A stretch of 64,000 bases of DNA from Prado023 sp963700475 (GCA_963700475.1 CAVOXR010000004.1:32119-96118); one strand, 5' to 3'; positions 27,795 through 38,434 are shown, counted from the stretch's first letter. Notes: a model not told the origin generated them from the letters alone. Numbers and translations: made by a program.

Positions 27795-28736
27795 TCAGTC
27801 GTTCGCGTGCAGGTGCTCGGCCAGACCGCCCCAGTGGCCGGTGCGGGGGGTGGCCTCCAGGGCGCCGGTCATCGAGTTGCGCCGGAACAGCAGGTCGGCC
27901 ACGCCGGACAGGTCACGTCCCTTCACGACCTCGCCGTCGGGCAGCCGGACCTTCGACCCGGCGGTCACGTAGCAGCCCGCCTCCACGACCGAGCGGTCAC
28001 CCAGGGAGATCCCGATGCCTCCGTTGGCGCCGATGAGAGCGCCCTCACCGATCGTGACCTGTTCCTTGCCGCCTCCGGAGAGGGTCCCCATGATCGAGGC
28101 GCCGCCGCCGATGTCGGAGCCGGCGCCGACCACCACGCCCGCGGAGATCCGGCCCTCCACCATCGAGGGCCCGAGCGTGCCGGCGTTGAAGTTGCAGAAC
28201 CCCTCGTGCATGACGGTCGTGCCCTCAGCCAGGTGCGCGCCGAGCCGCACCCGGTCGGCGTCGGCGATGCGCACGCCCGAGGGCACCACGTAGTCGACCA
28301 TCCGCGGGAACTTGTCCACGCTGAGCACGGTCAGCGGCTCGCTCGCGACCCGGGCACGCATGCGCACCTCGGTCAGCGACTCGATGGGCACCGGGCCCAG
28401 GGAGGTCCAGGCGACGTTGGGCAGCACCCCGAAGATCCCGTCCATGTTGATCGTGCGCGGCGCGACCAGGCGGTGGGAGAGCAGGTGCAGGCGGAGGTAC
28501 GCGTCGGCGACGTCGGCCGGCGGAGCGGACAGGTCGGCGATGGTGGTGCTGACCACGCGGGTGACCACGCCGCGGATCGGGTCCTGGCTGCAGGCGTCCT
28601 CGAGGTGGGGCACGTCGGCCGGCTCGGCGGACAGCCCGGGGCGCGGGTACCAGACGTCGAGGATGGGGGCGTCGGGGGCGCTCCCGGCGAAGGTGGCGAT
28701 GCCGAGGCCGGACGCGGGCGAGGTGAGCAGCTCCAT
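27795..28736 (-). CDS. dapD: Tetrahydrodipicolinate N-succinyltransferase
   Basis: Adds succinyl from succinyl-CoA to tetrahydrodipicolinate in the succinylase route to meso-diaminopimelate. 313 residues, the longer actinobacterial form. The C-terminal half is a left-handed parallel beta-helix with hexapeptide turns (VRLGAHLAEGTTVMHEGF, GTLGPSMVEGRISAGVVVG, IGANGGIGISLGDRSVVEAG). INMDGIFGVLPNVAW and the catalytic Glu region in VEGRISAG are present. ATG 28736 is 8 nt after a TACGCT box, probably leaderless. Divergent from dapE with only 54 nt between start codons, so the two promoters overlap. Confidence 0.95.
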   Translation of the reverse strand: MELLTSPASGLGIATFAGSAPDAPILDVWYPRPGLSAEPADVPHLEDACSQDPIRGVVTRVVSTTIADLSAPPADVADAYLRLHLLSHRLVAPRTINMDGIFGVLPNVAWTSLGPVPIESLTEVRMRARVASEPLTVLSVDKFPRMVDYVVPSGVRIADADRVRLGAHLAEGTTVMHEGFCNFNAGTLGPSMVEGRISAGVVVGAGSDIGGGASIMGTLSGGGKEQVTIGEGALIGANGGIGISLGDRSVVEAGCYVTAGSKVRLPDGEVVKGRDLSGVADLLFRRNSMTGALEATPRTGHWGGLAEHLHAND

Positions 28737-28790
28737 GGATGGGTAGCGTAGGGCAGCGCCCCGACCCGCGGGGATCGATTGGAGACCCTC

Positions 28791-29963
28791 ATGGCCCTGG
28801 ACCCCACCGGCGACATCGTCACCCTGCTCGGGGAGCTGGTCGACATCCCCAGCGAGAGCCGCGACGAGGGTGCCATCGCCGATGCTCTGGAGGCGGCGCT
28901 GGCCGGGGCCGCGCACCTGACGGTCGAGCGGGACGGCAACACCCTGGTGGCGCGCACCAACCTCGGCCACCCCGACCGTGTGCTCATCTGCGGGCACATC
29001 GACACGGTCCCCGAGGCGGACAACCTGCCGCACCACATCCAGACCGTGGACGGCGAGGAGCGACTGGTCGGGCTCGGGTCCTGCGACATGAAGGGCGGGG
29101 TGGCGGTCGCCCTGGCGCTGGCGGTGGCGGTGGACGCGCCGACCCGCGACATCACCTACGTCTTCTACGAGGCCGAGGAGATCGAGGAGCGCTACAACGG
29201 GCTCAAGCGCCTGGCCGAGACCCGCCCGGACCTGCTGGCCGGCGACTTCGCCGTGCTCATGGAACCCTCCGACGCCGGCGTCGAGGCCGGCTGCCAGGGG
29301 ACCCTGCGCGCGGAGATCCACCTGACTGGCAGGCGCGCCCACAGCGCGCGATCGTGGCTGGGGAGCAACGCGATCCACTCCGCAGCAGACGTCCTCGCCC
29401 GGCTGGCGGAGTACCAGCCCTCCCGGGTGATGATCGACGGGCTGGAGTACCGCGAGGGGCTCAACGCGGTGGGCATCACGGGAGGCGTGGCCGGCAACGT
29501 GATCCCCGACGAGTGCGTCGTCATCGTGAACTACCGGTTCGCCCCGTCGCTGACCCCGGAGCTGGCCGAGAGGCACGTCAAGGCGATCTTCGAGGGTTTC
29601 GATGTCCGCATCGTGGACGTGGCCGCCGGGGCGCTTCCGGGCCTGTCCCAGCCGGCCGCGAAGGCCTTCCTCGAGGTGACCGGCAGCACCCCGCGCCCGA
29701 AGTTCGGCTGGACGGATGTGGCGCGGTTCACGGCCCTGGGGATCCCCGCGGTCAACTACGGGCCGGGTGACCCGTCGCTGGCGCACACCCGCGAGGAGTA
29801 CGTGCCGACCAGTCAGGTGCGCTCGACCTTCGAGGTGATGCGCGCCTGGCTCCTGGCTCCGGTCCCGGGTGCCGACCCGTGGGAGTCGGCGGGGGCGGCA
29901 GCTCGCCCATCGCAGGGCTGGTCGACGGGCCCGTCCCCGGCGCGCGGGGTCACGCAGCGCTGA
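28791..29963 (+). CDS. dapE: Succinyl-diaminopimelate desuccinylase
   Basis: Zinc M20-family hydrolase that releases LL-diaminopimelate and succinate. Metal ligands are seen in CGHIDTVPE (His) and LGSCDMKGG (Asp); the catalytic Glu is in YEAEEIEERYNG. LTGRRAHSARSW marks the dimerisation domain, and WTDVARFTALGIPAVNYGPGDP the last ligand region. ATG 28791 is used with GGAGA 5 nt upstream. The C-terminal tail of about 35 residues beyond the usual end is low-complexity Ala/Pro/Gly and may be dispensable. Pairs functionally with dapD and dapC. Confidence 0.95.
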   Translation: MALDPTGDIVTLLGELVDIPSESRDEGAIADALEAALAGAAHLTVERDGNTLVARTNLGHPDRVLICGHIDTVPEADNLPHHIQTVDGEERLVGLGSCDMKGGVAVALALAVAVDAPTRDITYVFYEAEEIEERYNGLKRLAETRPDLLAGDFAVLMEPSDAGVEAGCQGTLRAEIHLTGRRAHSARSWLGSNAIHSAADVLARLAEYQPSRVMIDGLEYREGLNAVGITGGVAGNVIPDECVVIVNYRFAPSLTPELAERHVKAIFEGFDVRIVDVAAGALPGLSQPAAKAFLEVTGSTPRPKFGWTDVARFTALGIPAVNYGPGDPSLAHTREEYVPTSQVRSTFEVMRAWLLAPVPGADPWESAGAAARPSQGWSTGPSPARGVTQR

Positions 29964-29980
29964 CCCGGCGCCCCCAACAC

Positions 29981-30052
29981 CGCAGACCCTCCCGTTGTGT
30001 TCAGACCCTCCCCGACGAAAGGGAGGGTCTGAACACTTGTGGAGGGTCTGCG
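29981..30052. repeat. Two-tier palindrome, repeat family A (AGACCCTCCC)
   Basis: Outer arms 29981-29992 (CGCAGACCCTCC) and 30041-30052 (GGAGGGTCTGCG), 4-nt spacers, then inner arms 29997-30012 and 30021-30036 (16 bp, perfect) around an 8-nt loop CGACGAAA. It sits between convergent dapE and the YceI gene and may terminate both. The same AGACCCTCCC core recurs at 45.4-45.5 kb. Confidence 0.85.
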
Positions 30053-30096
30053 GGCGTCGGGCGTGGCGGAGGGCCTGCCGTGGGCGCGCGGCGTCG

Positions 30097-30642
30097 TCAG
30101 GCGGTCTTGATCGCCGAGACGTCGAGCTGGATCTTGATCTTGTCGCTGACCAGCACGCCGCCGGCCTCGAGCGCGACGTTCCAGACCAGGCCGAACTCCT
30201 TGCGGGACAGCTCGGCCTCGCCCTCGAACCCTGCGCGGACGTTGCCGAAGGGGTCGGTGGCCACCCCGGTCGGCTCGAACTCGATCTCGACCGGGCGGGT
30301 GACGCCCTTGATGGTGAGGTCGCCGAGCAGGACGAACGAGTCACCGTCCTGCTTGACGGTCGTGCTCGCGAACGTCATCGCACTGTTGACCTCGACGTCG
30401 AAGAAGTCGGGGCTGCGCAGGTGCGCGTCGCGGTCGGGGGACCCGGTGTTCACCGATGCCAGCTGCACGGCGACCGTCGCCGTCGAGCCGCTCGGGTTCC
30501 GGCCGTCGACCACGATCGTGCCGGCGACGTCCTCGAAGGCGCCGCGGACCTTGGTCACCATGGCGTGGCGGGCGACGAACCCCACGCGGGTGTGGCTGGG
30601 GTCGATGGTCCAGGTGCCGTTGTATGCGCTGTAGTCGGTCAT
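30097..30642 (-). CDS. YceI family protein
   Basis: 181 residues, lipocalin-like beta barrel that binds isoprenoid-type or other apolar ligands in known members. It opens GTWTIDPSHTRVGFVARHAMVTKVRG, and continues with FFDVEVNSAMTFAST, LTIKGVTRPVEIEFE and RKEFGLVWN, all classical YceI blocks. There is no signal peptide, so it is cytoplasmic, as is usual in actinobacteria. AAGGAGAAG precedes ATG 30642. A TTGACA-N17-TTCAAT promoter with overlapping TTGAA inverted repeats lies upstream, implying control by a repressor encoded elsewhere. Confidence 0.92.
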   Translation of the reverse strand: MTDYSAYNGTWTIDPSHTRVGFVARHAMVTKVRGAFEDVAGTIVVDGRNPSGSTATVAVQLASVNTGSPDRDAHLRSPDFFDVEVNSAMTFASTTVKQDGDSFVLLGDLTIKGVTRPVEIEFEPTGVATDPFGNVRAGFEGEAELSRKEFGLVWNVALEAGGVLVSDKIKIQLDVSAIKTA

Positions 30643-30662
30643 CGCTTCTCCTTGGGTTTCGG

Positions 30663-30710
30663 TTGAATGTTCAACAAGATGATTGAAGCGTGAACTACAT
30701 GTCCTGTCAA
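30663..30710 (-). promoter_or_regulatory. YceI promoter with overlapping operator
   Basis: On the minus strand: TTGACA (30710-30705), 17-nt spacer, TTCAAT (30687-30682). The palindrome TTGAATGTTCAA at 30663-30674 and a further TTGAA at 30683-30687 surround the expected start of transcription. TTGAA/TTCAA half-sites resemble MarR- or DUF24-type operators that often control yceI genes. No such regulator is adjacent. Confidence 0.6.
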
Positions 30711-30782
30711 GTCGGGTGCTGTTCACGGGCGCGTCGCGCTCGGGCCACCATCCGCAGGGGACGCGTGGCTACGGTGTTGGGC

Positions 30783-31704
30783 ATGGACATCTCCGACCCC
30801 CCGACCCCCGACCCACCCGACCCCCGGACCCCCGCGCCCGGAGGTGCCGCCCGCGGCGCCGGCTGAGCGTGCGTCCGCTCCGGCCGGACCCGCGGCCCGC
30901 CCACCCGCGCACTCCTCGGCGCCGCGGACCAAGGGCCCAGTCGTGCTGCGCCGTGAGCAGATCAGCGGCTCAACCACCGACCAGCGCCTGCTGGACTCCC
31001 GCGACTCCGGGGACTGGGTGCACACCGACCCCTGGCGCGTGCTGCGCATCCAGGCGGAGTTCGTCGAGGGGTTCGGGGCGCTGGCGAAGCTCGGTCCGGC
31101 GATCAGCGTGTTCGGATCCGCGCGCACGCCCGAGGACCACCCCGAGTATGCCCAGGCGAGGCGGACCGCCGAACTGCTGGTCGAGGCCGGGTTCGCCGTC
31201 ATCACCGGCGGCGGTCCGGGCATCATGGCGGCGGCCAACCGCGGCGCGTGGGAGGCCGATGGGACGTCGGTCGGACTGGGCATCGAGCTGCCGTTCGAGC
31301 AGGGCATGAACGAGTGGGTCGACCTGGGCGTGAACTTCCGCTACTTCTTCGCCCGCAAGACGATGTTCGTCAAGTACGCCCAGGGCTTCGTGGTGTTCCC
31401 CGGCGGGTTCGGCACGATCGACGAGCTCTTCGAGGCGCTCACGCTGGTGCAGACCGGCAAGGTCACCACCTTCCCGATCATCCTCGTGGGCTCGGCGTAC
31501 TGGGCGGGCCTGGTCGACTGGTTGCGGGCCACGATGAACGCCGACGGCAAGATCTCCCCCTCGGACCTCGACCTGATCCACGTCACCGACGACCCGGAGG
31601 AGGTCGTGTTGATCCTGCGCGATGCCGAGCTGGCCCGCACCGCTGGGCTCCCACCGGTGGCGGGAACCATCCCGGTGGACCTGTCACTCAGCGACGGGAC
31701 CTGA
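30783..31704 (+). CDS. LOG family protein (lysine decarboxylase-like, TIGR00730 group)
   Basis: Rossmann-fold nucleotide phosphoribohydrolase family that includes cytokinin-activating LOG enzymes. Core motifs are VFGSARTPEDHPEY, ITGGGPGIMAAANRGAWEA (GGGPGxMxA), FFARKTMFVKYAQGFVVFPGGFGTIDELFE (PGGxGTxxE) and LVQTGK. A Pro-rich N terminus starts at ATG 30783, 7 nt after a TACGGT box, but one apparent extra base at 30840-30841 separates it from the core frame (restored reading TPAP-EVPPAAPAERA). A frame-safe alternative start is GTG 30844. The bacterial role may be ribonucleotide-5'-phosphate metabolism; unproven here. Confidence 0.85.
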
Positions 31705-31771
31705 CGCGGCGCAGAGCGCCCCCGTCGGACGACGGGGTGCCGCCCGCGGGGACGCATGGCAGGATCAGGTC

Positions 31772-32122
31772 GTGCTCGCGCTGTTCGTCGTCATCGCCAT
31801 CGTCGTCGTGGCTGGGGTTGCCGTACTGGTCGTGCGTGACCGGCCCCTGATCGCCGACGATCCGGTGGGCTCGCGCGCCCTCGTGTGGTCGACCCAGGAT
31901 GGGGTGCGCCCGCAGGACCTGGCTGAGGTCCGCTTCGCCGTTGCCCTGCGCGGCTACCGGATGGACGAGGTGGACCGCGTCCTCGACGACACCCGCGAGG
32001 CGCTGGCGGCGCGTGACGCCCGGATCGCCGACCTGCAACGCGTGGTCGCCGCCCTGGGGGGTGCGCCGTCCGGGAGCGAGGCGGCCGATGTCCCCGCGCC
32101 CGCCCCCGTGGACGCGTCGTGA
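31772..32122 (+). CDS. Small membrane protein with DivIVA-like domain
   Basis: 116 residues. It begins with one membrane helix (LALFVVIAIVVVAGVAVLVV) and then has a short DivIVA-type segment (AEVRFAVALRGYRMDEVDRVLDD) with the typical R-GY-x-EVD pattern and a heptad-like helix (LAARDARIADLQRVVAAL). It ends with an Ala/Pro tail. Such proteins are common in actinobacteria; a cell-pole or envelope role is inferred only from the domain. GTG 31772 is preceded by AGGATCAGG. It overlaps the next gene by GTGA. Confidence 0.75.
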   Translation: MLALFVVIAIVVVAGVAVLVVRDRPLIADDPVGSRALVWSTQDGVRPQDLAEVRFAVALRGYRMDEVDRVLDDTREALAARDARIADLQRVVAALGGAPSGSEAADVPAPAPVDAS

Positions 32123-32583
32123 CTGGCCGGCGCCACCTCGTGCGGGACGTCATCGTCGATGCGCCGCCCGAGGCGGTGTTCGCCGCACTCACGGACTGGC
32201 CGACGCAGGGGCAGTGGATGCTGGGCACGCGGGTGTGGTCCGAGGGTCCAGGGGAGGGCGTTGGTGCCCGGATCAGCGCCTTCACCGGCGTGGGTCGGCT
32301 CGGGTTCCTGGACACCATGGAGATCACCGAGTGGGAGCCGCCGAGGCTGGTCCGCGTGCTGCACACGGGTCGCGTCGTCCGCGGCCCCGGCATCTTCGAG
32401 GTGCTGGCGCTCCCCGGCGGTCGCAGTCGGTTCGTCTGGCGCGAGGAGCTGGACCTGCCCCTCGGTCGCGTCGGGCGCGCGGGGTTCGCGCTGGTGGGTC
32501 CGGTGTTCGCTGCCGGTGTCGAGAGCTCGCTGCGCCGGTTCGCGCGGATGGTCGAGTCCGGCGAGTTGGCCAGCCCGTCCTGA
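32119..32583 (+). CDS. SRPBCC (START-like) family protein
   Basis: 154 residues of the polyketide-cyclase/dehydrase type, a hydrophobic-ligand-binding helix-grip fold. Seen: DVIVDAPPEAVFAALTDWPTQGQWM at the start, ISAFTGVGRLGFLDTMEITEWEPPRLVRV in the middle, and FVWREELDLP before a C-terminal helix ESSLRRFARMVESG. The ligand is unknown. Its GTG overlaps the stop of the DivIVA-like gene, so the pair is coupled. Confidence 0.8.
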   Translation: MTGRRHLVRDVIVDAPPEAVFAALTDWPTQGQWMLGTRVWSEGPGEGVGARISAFTGVGRLGFLDTMEITEWEPPRLVRVLHTGRVVRGPGIFEVLALPGGRSRFVWREELDLPLGRVGRAGFALVGPVFAAGVESSLRRFARMVESGELASPS

Positions 32584-32698
32584 ACTTGTCAGGATCTGCT
32601 GGATGGCGTGCTGATTGTGGCCTGCGACACGCCGTTCATGGGGGATAATGCTCTCAGCGGCTCCGCGTTCAGGGGCCGGCCACTGAGAGGGGACTGCG

Positions 32699-32866
32699 AT
32701 GGCGGCCATGAAGCCACGGACAGGTGACGGCCCGATGGAGGTCACCAAGGAGGGGCGCGGCATCGTGATGCGGGTCCCGCTCGAGGGCGGCGGCCGTCTT
32801 GTCGTCGAGCTCAACGCCGATGAGGCCCGTGACCTCGGGACCCAGCTGACGACGGTCGCTGGCTGA
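32699..32866 (+). CDS. DUF3117 small protein
   Basis: A 55-residue protein too short for most gene callers: MAAMKPRTGDGPMEVTKEGR... and ...LNADEARDLGTQLTTVAG at the end. This is the conserved actinobacterial DUF3117 family, whose length is about 55. Role unknown. GAGAGGGGAC precedes ATG 32699. A GATAAT -10-like box lies at 32644-32649, giving a leader of about 45 nt. Confidence 0.88.
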   Translation: MAAMKPRTGDGPMEVTKEGRGIVMRVPLEGGGRLVVELNADEARDLGTQLTTVAG

Positions 32867-32950
32867 GCGCACCAACACTGTCGCGGACCCCGCACCCACT
32901 GCCTCCGGGCGGTACGGTTGCGGGGTTCGCGTCGTTCAGGGGAGGCTTGC

Positions 32951-34526
32951 GTGCACGCACTGCCGGAGATGCTCGTCGAGGCAGTGCCCGATCCGCTGGG
33001 GGATCCCCCTGGTGGCCTGTCCGATGCGGCGCCCGACCCCCAGCTCGATGTCGACGGGTCAGCGGGTGCCCCACCTGGGCCGGGCGTGGTCATCATCGGC
33101 ATCCAGCCCGCGCCCGGTCCGGACCAACCCGTGTGGGTCGACTCGTCGGTCGTCGAGCTCCTCGCGCAGTGGGGCGTCGACCTCCCCCGCCGGCTGAGCC
33201 GCACGCATGCCTCCGGCGCACGATCGGAGGCCATCTGGATCGACCTGGAGCGTGAGGCGCCGGCCTCGGTGCTTGCGCTGGGCCTGGGCTCCGGTACCCC
33301 CTCGGAGGTTCGCCGCTCGGCGGCTGCCGCCGCCCGTCGGGTGCGCGGGACCGACGACGTCCTCGTCCTGGCCACCCGCGGGCTGGACGTGTCGGCGATC
33401 CGGGCGTTCACCGAGGGCCTCTTCCTGGGCACGGCCACCCCCACGTGGGCGAGCTCGCCGCCACCGGCCCCGCCCGCGCGCGTGCGCCTGGCGGTCAGCG
33501 ACGTCGCAGTCGGCCAGCGGGCCATCGCGGCAGGGCAGCAGCATGCCGGCGCCACCCTGGCCGCTCGGATCATGATCCACACCCCGTCCAACATCAAGGA
33601 TCCGGCGTGGATGGCCGACCGGGCACAGGAGGTCGCGGCCGCGGCCGGCCTCACGATCCGCGTGTGGGACGAGGCTGATCTGGCCCGGGAGGGCTTCGGT
33701 GGTCTGGTGGCAGTCGGGGCGGGGTCGGTTCGGCCCCCGCGGCTGGTGCAGCTGGGCTGGGAGCCGCAGGGATCGCGGGACGCCCGGCACGTGGTGCTGG
33801 TCGGCAAGGGCATCACCTTCGACTCCGGCGGCCTGTCGTTGAAGCCGCCGGACATGCAGGTCGGGATGAAGACGGACATGTCCGGGGCGGCGGCTGTGTG
33901 CGCGGTGATGGGCGCGCTCGCGAAGCGGGCTCCCGACGGGCCTGCGCGTCACGGGACTGCTGTGCCTGGCCGAGAACCTCCCCGGTGCCTCAGCAACCAG
34001 GCCGGGGGACGTGGTCACCCACCACGGAGGCCTGACGAGCGAGGTCGTGAACACCGACGCGGAGGGCCGTCTCGTCCTCGGCGACGGCCTGGACTACGCC
34101 GTGAACGACCTGGCCGCGGACGTGGTCGTGGACATCGCAACGCTGACGGGTGCGGCCACCCTCGGGCTCGGCCGGCGGTACGCGGCGCTGTTCAGCAACT
34201 CCGACGCGCTCGCCGCCGAGCTGGCGGCGGCGGGGGAGGCCGCGGGGGAGTCGATGTGGCGGATGCCGCTGCACTCCGAGTACTCCACCCTGATCGCCTC
34301 CGAGGTGGCCGACCAGGCCAATGCCGAGTCCAGGCCCGGTCCCGGCCCCGGGGCCATCACCGCGGCGCTGTTCCTCCAGCGCTTCGTGGGATCGACCCCG
34401 TGGGCGCACCTGGACATCGCCGGGGTGGGACGCTCGGACGCCGAGCGCGACGACCTCCCCAAGGGCGGCACGGGGTTCGGCGCCCGCGCTCTGCTGCGCT
34501 GGCTCGAAGCCGGCGCCCCCGCGTAG
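32951..34526 (+). CDS. Leucyl aminopeptidase family protein, M17 (frameshifted)
   Basis: Two-metal exopeptidase removing N-terminal residues from peptides; cytoplasmic. Family motifs: LVGKGITFDSGGLSLKP, GMKTDMSGAAAV, and, after a frame change, the signature NTDAEGRLVLGDGLDYA. The C-terminal part ends with HLDIAGVGRSDAERDDLPKGGTGFG. One apparent extra G in the GGG at about 33927-33929 splits the gene; reading across gives ALAKR-LPTGLRVTGLLCLAENLPG, as in homologues. All metal-site motifs are intact. GTG 32951 follows GGGGAGG. It differs from canonical PepA in the N-terminal domain. Confidence 0.85.
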
Positions 34527-34632
34527 CGCGCCACATCGCCCCCGGGGTCGGCCCCCCGACTACCGGAAAGCTCCCCGTCCAACCGATTGGTCCGCTTTCG
34601 CGCGGCCCAATCCGGTATTCGTCCGGATTTCC

Positions 34633-34720
34633 GACCGCGAACGGTCGCAGAAGCGGACGGACTCGAGGGTGCGGGGGACCGCGAACGGTCGCAGAAGCGG
34701 ACGGACTCGAGGGTGCGGGG
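34633..34720. repeat. Two exact 44-bp tandem repeats
   Basis: Unit at 34633-34676 is repeated exactly at 34677-34720. Each unit contains a small hairpin GACCG-CGAA-CGGTC. It lies in the 235-nt gap between the convergent aminopeptidase and O-methyltransferase genes. An AAGCGGA in the unit can pair with TCCGCTT at about 34591, upstream. No gene is present in the gap. Confidence 0.85.
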
Positions 34721-34761
34721 GACCGGGGGACGGCGGAGAGCTGCCGACCCGGCGCCGCGCG

Positions 34762-35415
34762 TCAGCCCCGGGCGCGCAGGACGGCGACGAGCAGGCCGTC
34801 GCCGACGGGCAGCAGGCTGGGCGTGAACCGCTCATCGTCGCGAACAGCCGTGACGAGCGCGCGCAGGTCGATCGTCTGGGGATCGCGCTGCGCGGGATCG
34901 GCGACCTTGTCGTGCCAGAGCGCGTTGTCGAACACGACCGCGCCGCCGGGGCGGAGCAGGCGGACAGCCTGGTCGAGGTACGCCGCGTACTCGGACTTGT
35001 CGCCGTCGACGAAGACGATGTCATAGGCGGCATCGGTGAGCCGGGGCAGGACCTCCAGCGCGCGGCCGGTGATCAGGCGGGTGCGGGCGGGGCTGATGCC
35101 GGCGGAGGCGAACGTGGCCTTGGCGACCCGCTGGTTCTCGGCCTCCACGTCCACGCTGGTCAGGATCCCGTCGGCGCGCATGCCACGCAGGAGGGCCAAC
35201 CCCGAGACGCCCGCGCCCGTGCCGACCTCGACGACCGCGTGCGCGTCGAGCAGGGCGGCGATCATCGTCAGGGCGGAGGCGCCGCCGCGGCCGACTGCGG
35301 GGCATCCGAGCTCAGCGGCCTTGGCACGCGCCTCGGTGACGAAGTCATCCTCGGGGAGCCATGCCTCGGCGTAGTTCCAACTGGTGGCATTGGGGGGCGT
35401 GACCGCGGCGCACAT
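34762..35415 (-). CDS. O-methyltransferase family 3 protein
   Basis: SAM-dependent methyltransferase of 217 residues resembling catechol/caffeoyl-CoA O-methyltransferases. SAM motif I is VVEVGTGAGVSGLALLRGM, the acidic residue after strand 2 is in SVDVEAENQRVAKATF, and the metal/catalytic region is DIVFVDGDKSEYAAYLDQAVRLL with FDNALWHDKVADP following. The methyl acceptor is unknown. ATG 35415 is preceded by AAGGAAAGG. It runs divergently from the HtrA-like gene. Confidence 0.9.
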   Translation of the reverse strand: MCAAVTPPNATSWNYAEAWLPEDDFVTEARAKAAELGCPAVGRGGASALTMIAALLDAHAVVEVGTGAGVSGLALLRGMRADGILTSVDVEAENQRVAKATFASAGISPARTRLITGRALEVLPRLTDAAYDIVFVDGDKSEYAAYLDQAVRLLRPGGAVVFDNALWHDKVADPAQRDPQTIDLRALVTAVRDDERFTPSLLPVGDGLLVAVLRARG

Positions 35416-35585
35416 GGGTGGCCTTTCCTTGCTGGCGGGCTTCTGGGCTGGGCACAGCGTAATCGCCGGACGGAGGGTGCTGGGACCAGGCCCGGGGATT
35501 ACATGACGCTGACCTTGCTCGGCTGACCCCCTGATGGGCGACATCTACGTTTTCCGTTATGACGATCAGACAGGATGATGTACCC

Positions 35586-37126
<1,541 letters not shown>

Positions 37127-37147
37127 ACCCCTGCGTACGCTGGGTCC

Positions 37148-37637
37148 GTGCCCGACATCGGCTTAGGCGAGATCATCGTGATCGTGGTGGTCGCCCTGCT
37201 GGTGTTCGGGCCGGACCGGCTTCCGAAGGTGGCCGCCGACGCCGCCCGGATGCTGCGCCAGGTCCGGCTCATGGCGGCCTCGGCGCGCAAGGACCTGGTG
37301 GACGCAGCCGGGCTCGACGACGACGGGGAGATGGCCCAGACGGTGCGGGACCTGCGCGACCTGGACCCCCGGCGTTCGATGCAGGGCGCGCTGTCCGACG
37401 ATCCCCTGCCAACGGGGCCGGCATCCGCGGAGCGGCCCGGACCGGGTGCGCAGGGGTCGAAGGCGGGACCTGTGCCCGGCGGCCCGGCCGGGGCAGGAGC
37501 CGACCCAGTGCCCGGAACCGACCCAGTGCCCGGAGCCGGACCCAGTGCCCGGAACCGACTCAACGTCTGCCGCGGGTGTCCATCCGGTGGCGCCACCCGT
37601 GGTGGCCCCCGCGCAGGCCGATCCCGACTGGACCTGA
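37148..37637 (+). CDS. tatB: Sec-independent protein translocase TatB (frameshifted tail)
   Basis: Component of the twin-arginine export machinery. The N terminus MPDIGLGEIIVIVVVALLVFGP is the TatA/B membrane hairpin, followed by an amphipathic helix (RLPKVAADAARMLRQVRLMA) and a disordered Pro/Gly tail. The tail contains repeats of DPVPGT. One apparent extra base in the second repeat (about 37536-37539) shifts the frame; the corrected tail ends ...VVAPAQADPDWT at 37637. Without correction the frame would run nearly 500 nt further through non-coding DNA. GTG 37148 is 6 nt after TACGCT, a leaderless arrangement 22 nt after the protease stop. Confidence 0.88.
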
Positions 37638-37640
37638 GCC

Positions 37641-37660
37641 CCCCACTGCAGTCGGTGGGG
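37641..37660 (+). terminator. Short hairpin after tatB
   Basis: 6-bp stem 37641-37646/37655-37660 (CCCCAC / GTGGGG), 8-nt loop, 3 nt after the corrected tatB stop. It supports 37637 as the true end of the gene. The remainder of 37661-37768 shows no gene. Confidence 0.5.
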
Positions 37661-37768
37661 CGCGGCCCGGGTGCGGTCGGGGTCAGAATCGCGCGCTTCA
37701 CGGCGTCAGCGGGCCGGTTGTCCCCGGTGGCGCTGCTCCACCTCTACCCCCGCCCCGGCTCGGTCCCG

Positions 37769-38434
37769 TCAGGTGGCTGCCGAGAGCCCTGCAACCAGCA
37801 CCATCACGCCGAGGACGACGAGCACGCCGACGGCCAGTGCCGTGCCGTTCGCTTCCAACCACGACTTCCAGCCGCCGAGGACTTCGGGTGCCCGGTCGCC
37901 GAGCAGGCGATGGGCGATGACGGGTGTCGCCACACCGATGGAGCCCACGAGGACGAAGACGACAATGCCCGCCAGAGCGTTGAGGCTGCTCGTGGTCAGT
38001 GCCGCGATCTCAGCGCCGGCGGCGATCGCCATGACCAGGTTCTTGGGGTTCCCCGCGGCGAGGCCAGCGCCCAGCACGGCCGACTGCCGGGGAGTGTAGG
38101 AGTCCAGGGCTGACATCCACGTCGGTGGCTCCTTGTGGTCGTCTGGTCCGGGACGACGCAGCCACTTGACCAGCGCCAGCGCGAGGAAGGCAACGCCGGT
38201 GACGACCTGGATCCAGCCGATCCCCTTCTCGTCGGGCGGCGCCGGGTCCCGCACGCCGGCGAGCAGCAGCGCGCCGAGGACGATGGCCGTGAGGGCCACC
38301 AGCCAGGCTCCGAGGAAGGCCAGGGAGTTCGGCCGGGCCCGCGGAGTCATGAGGATCAGCACCATCGGCAGGATCGGCAGCGGACTCAACCCGACGACCA
38401 GCGCCAGCGGCAGGATCGTGCCGATCAGCTCCAT
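37769..38434 (-). CDS. GAP/Sap family membrane protein
   Basis: 221 residues with six predicted membrane helices, similar to the actinobacterial Sap (sulfolipid-1-addressing protein) / GAP family and more distantly to LysE exporters. It begins MELIGTILPLALVVGLSPLP, then VLILMTPRARPNSLAFLGAW and LGAGLAAGNPKNLVMAIAAG (the GNPKN block is characteristic). The polar loop RPGPDDHKEPPTW separates the halves. A role in exporting or trafficking lipids or peptidolipids is known for some mycobacterial relatives; the substrate here is unknown. It starts 13 nt after mrp, so the two are probably one transcript. Confidence 0.75.
   Translation of the reverse strand: MELIGTILPLALVVGLSPLPILPMVLILMTPRARPNSLAFLGAWLVALTAIVLGALLLAGVRDPAPPDEKGIGWIQVVTGVAFLALALVKWLRRPGPDDHKEPPTWMSALDSYTPRQSAVLGAGLAAGNPKNLVMAIAAGAEIAALTTSSLNALAGIVVFVLVGSIGVATPVIAHRLLGDRAPEVLGGWKSWLEANGTALAVGVLVVLGVMVLVAGLSAAT

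Noticed and set aside
28737..30344. N-terminal extension that would join dapD to a frame running through dapE
   Set aside because: It is antisense to dapE and absent from known DapD; ATG 28736 with a TACGCT box is the natural start.
37638..38113. TatB extension to base 38113 in the uncorrected frame
   Set aside because: It runs past a hairpin and antisense into the GAP-family gene; correcting one base in the DPVPGT repeat ends the protein at 37637.
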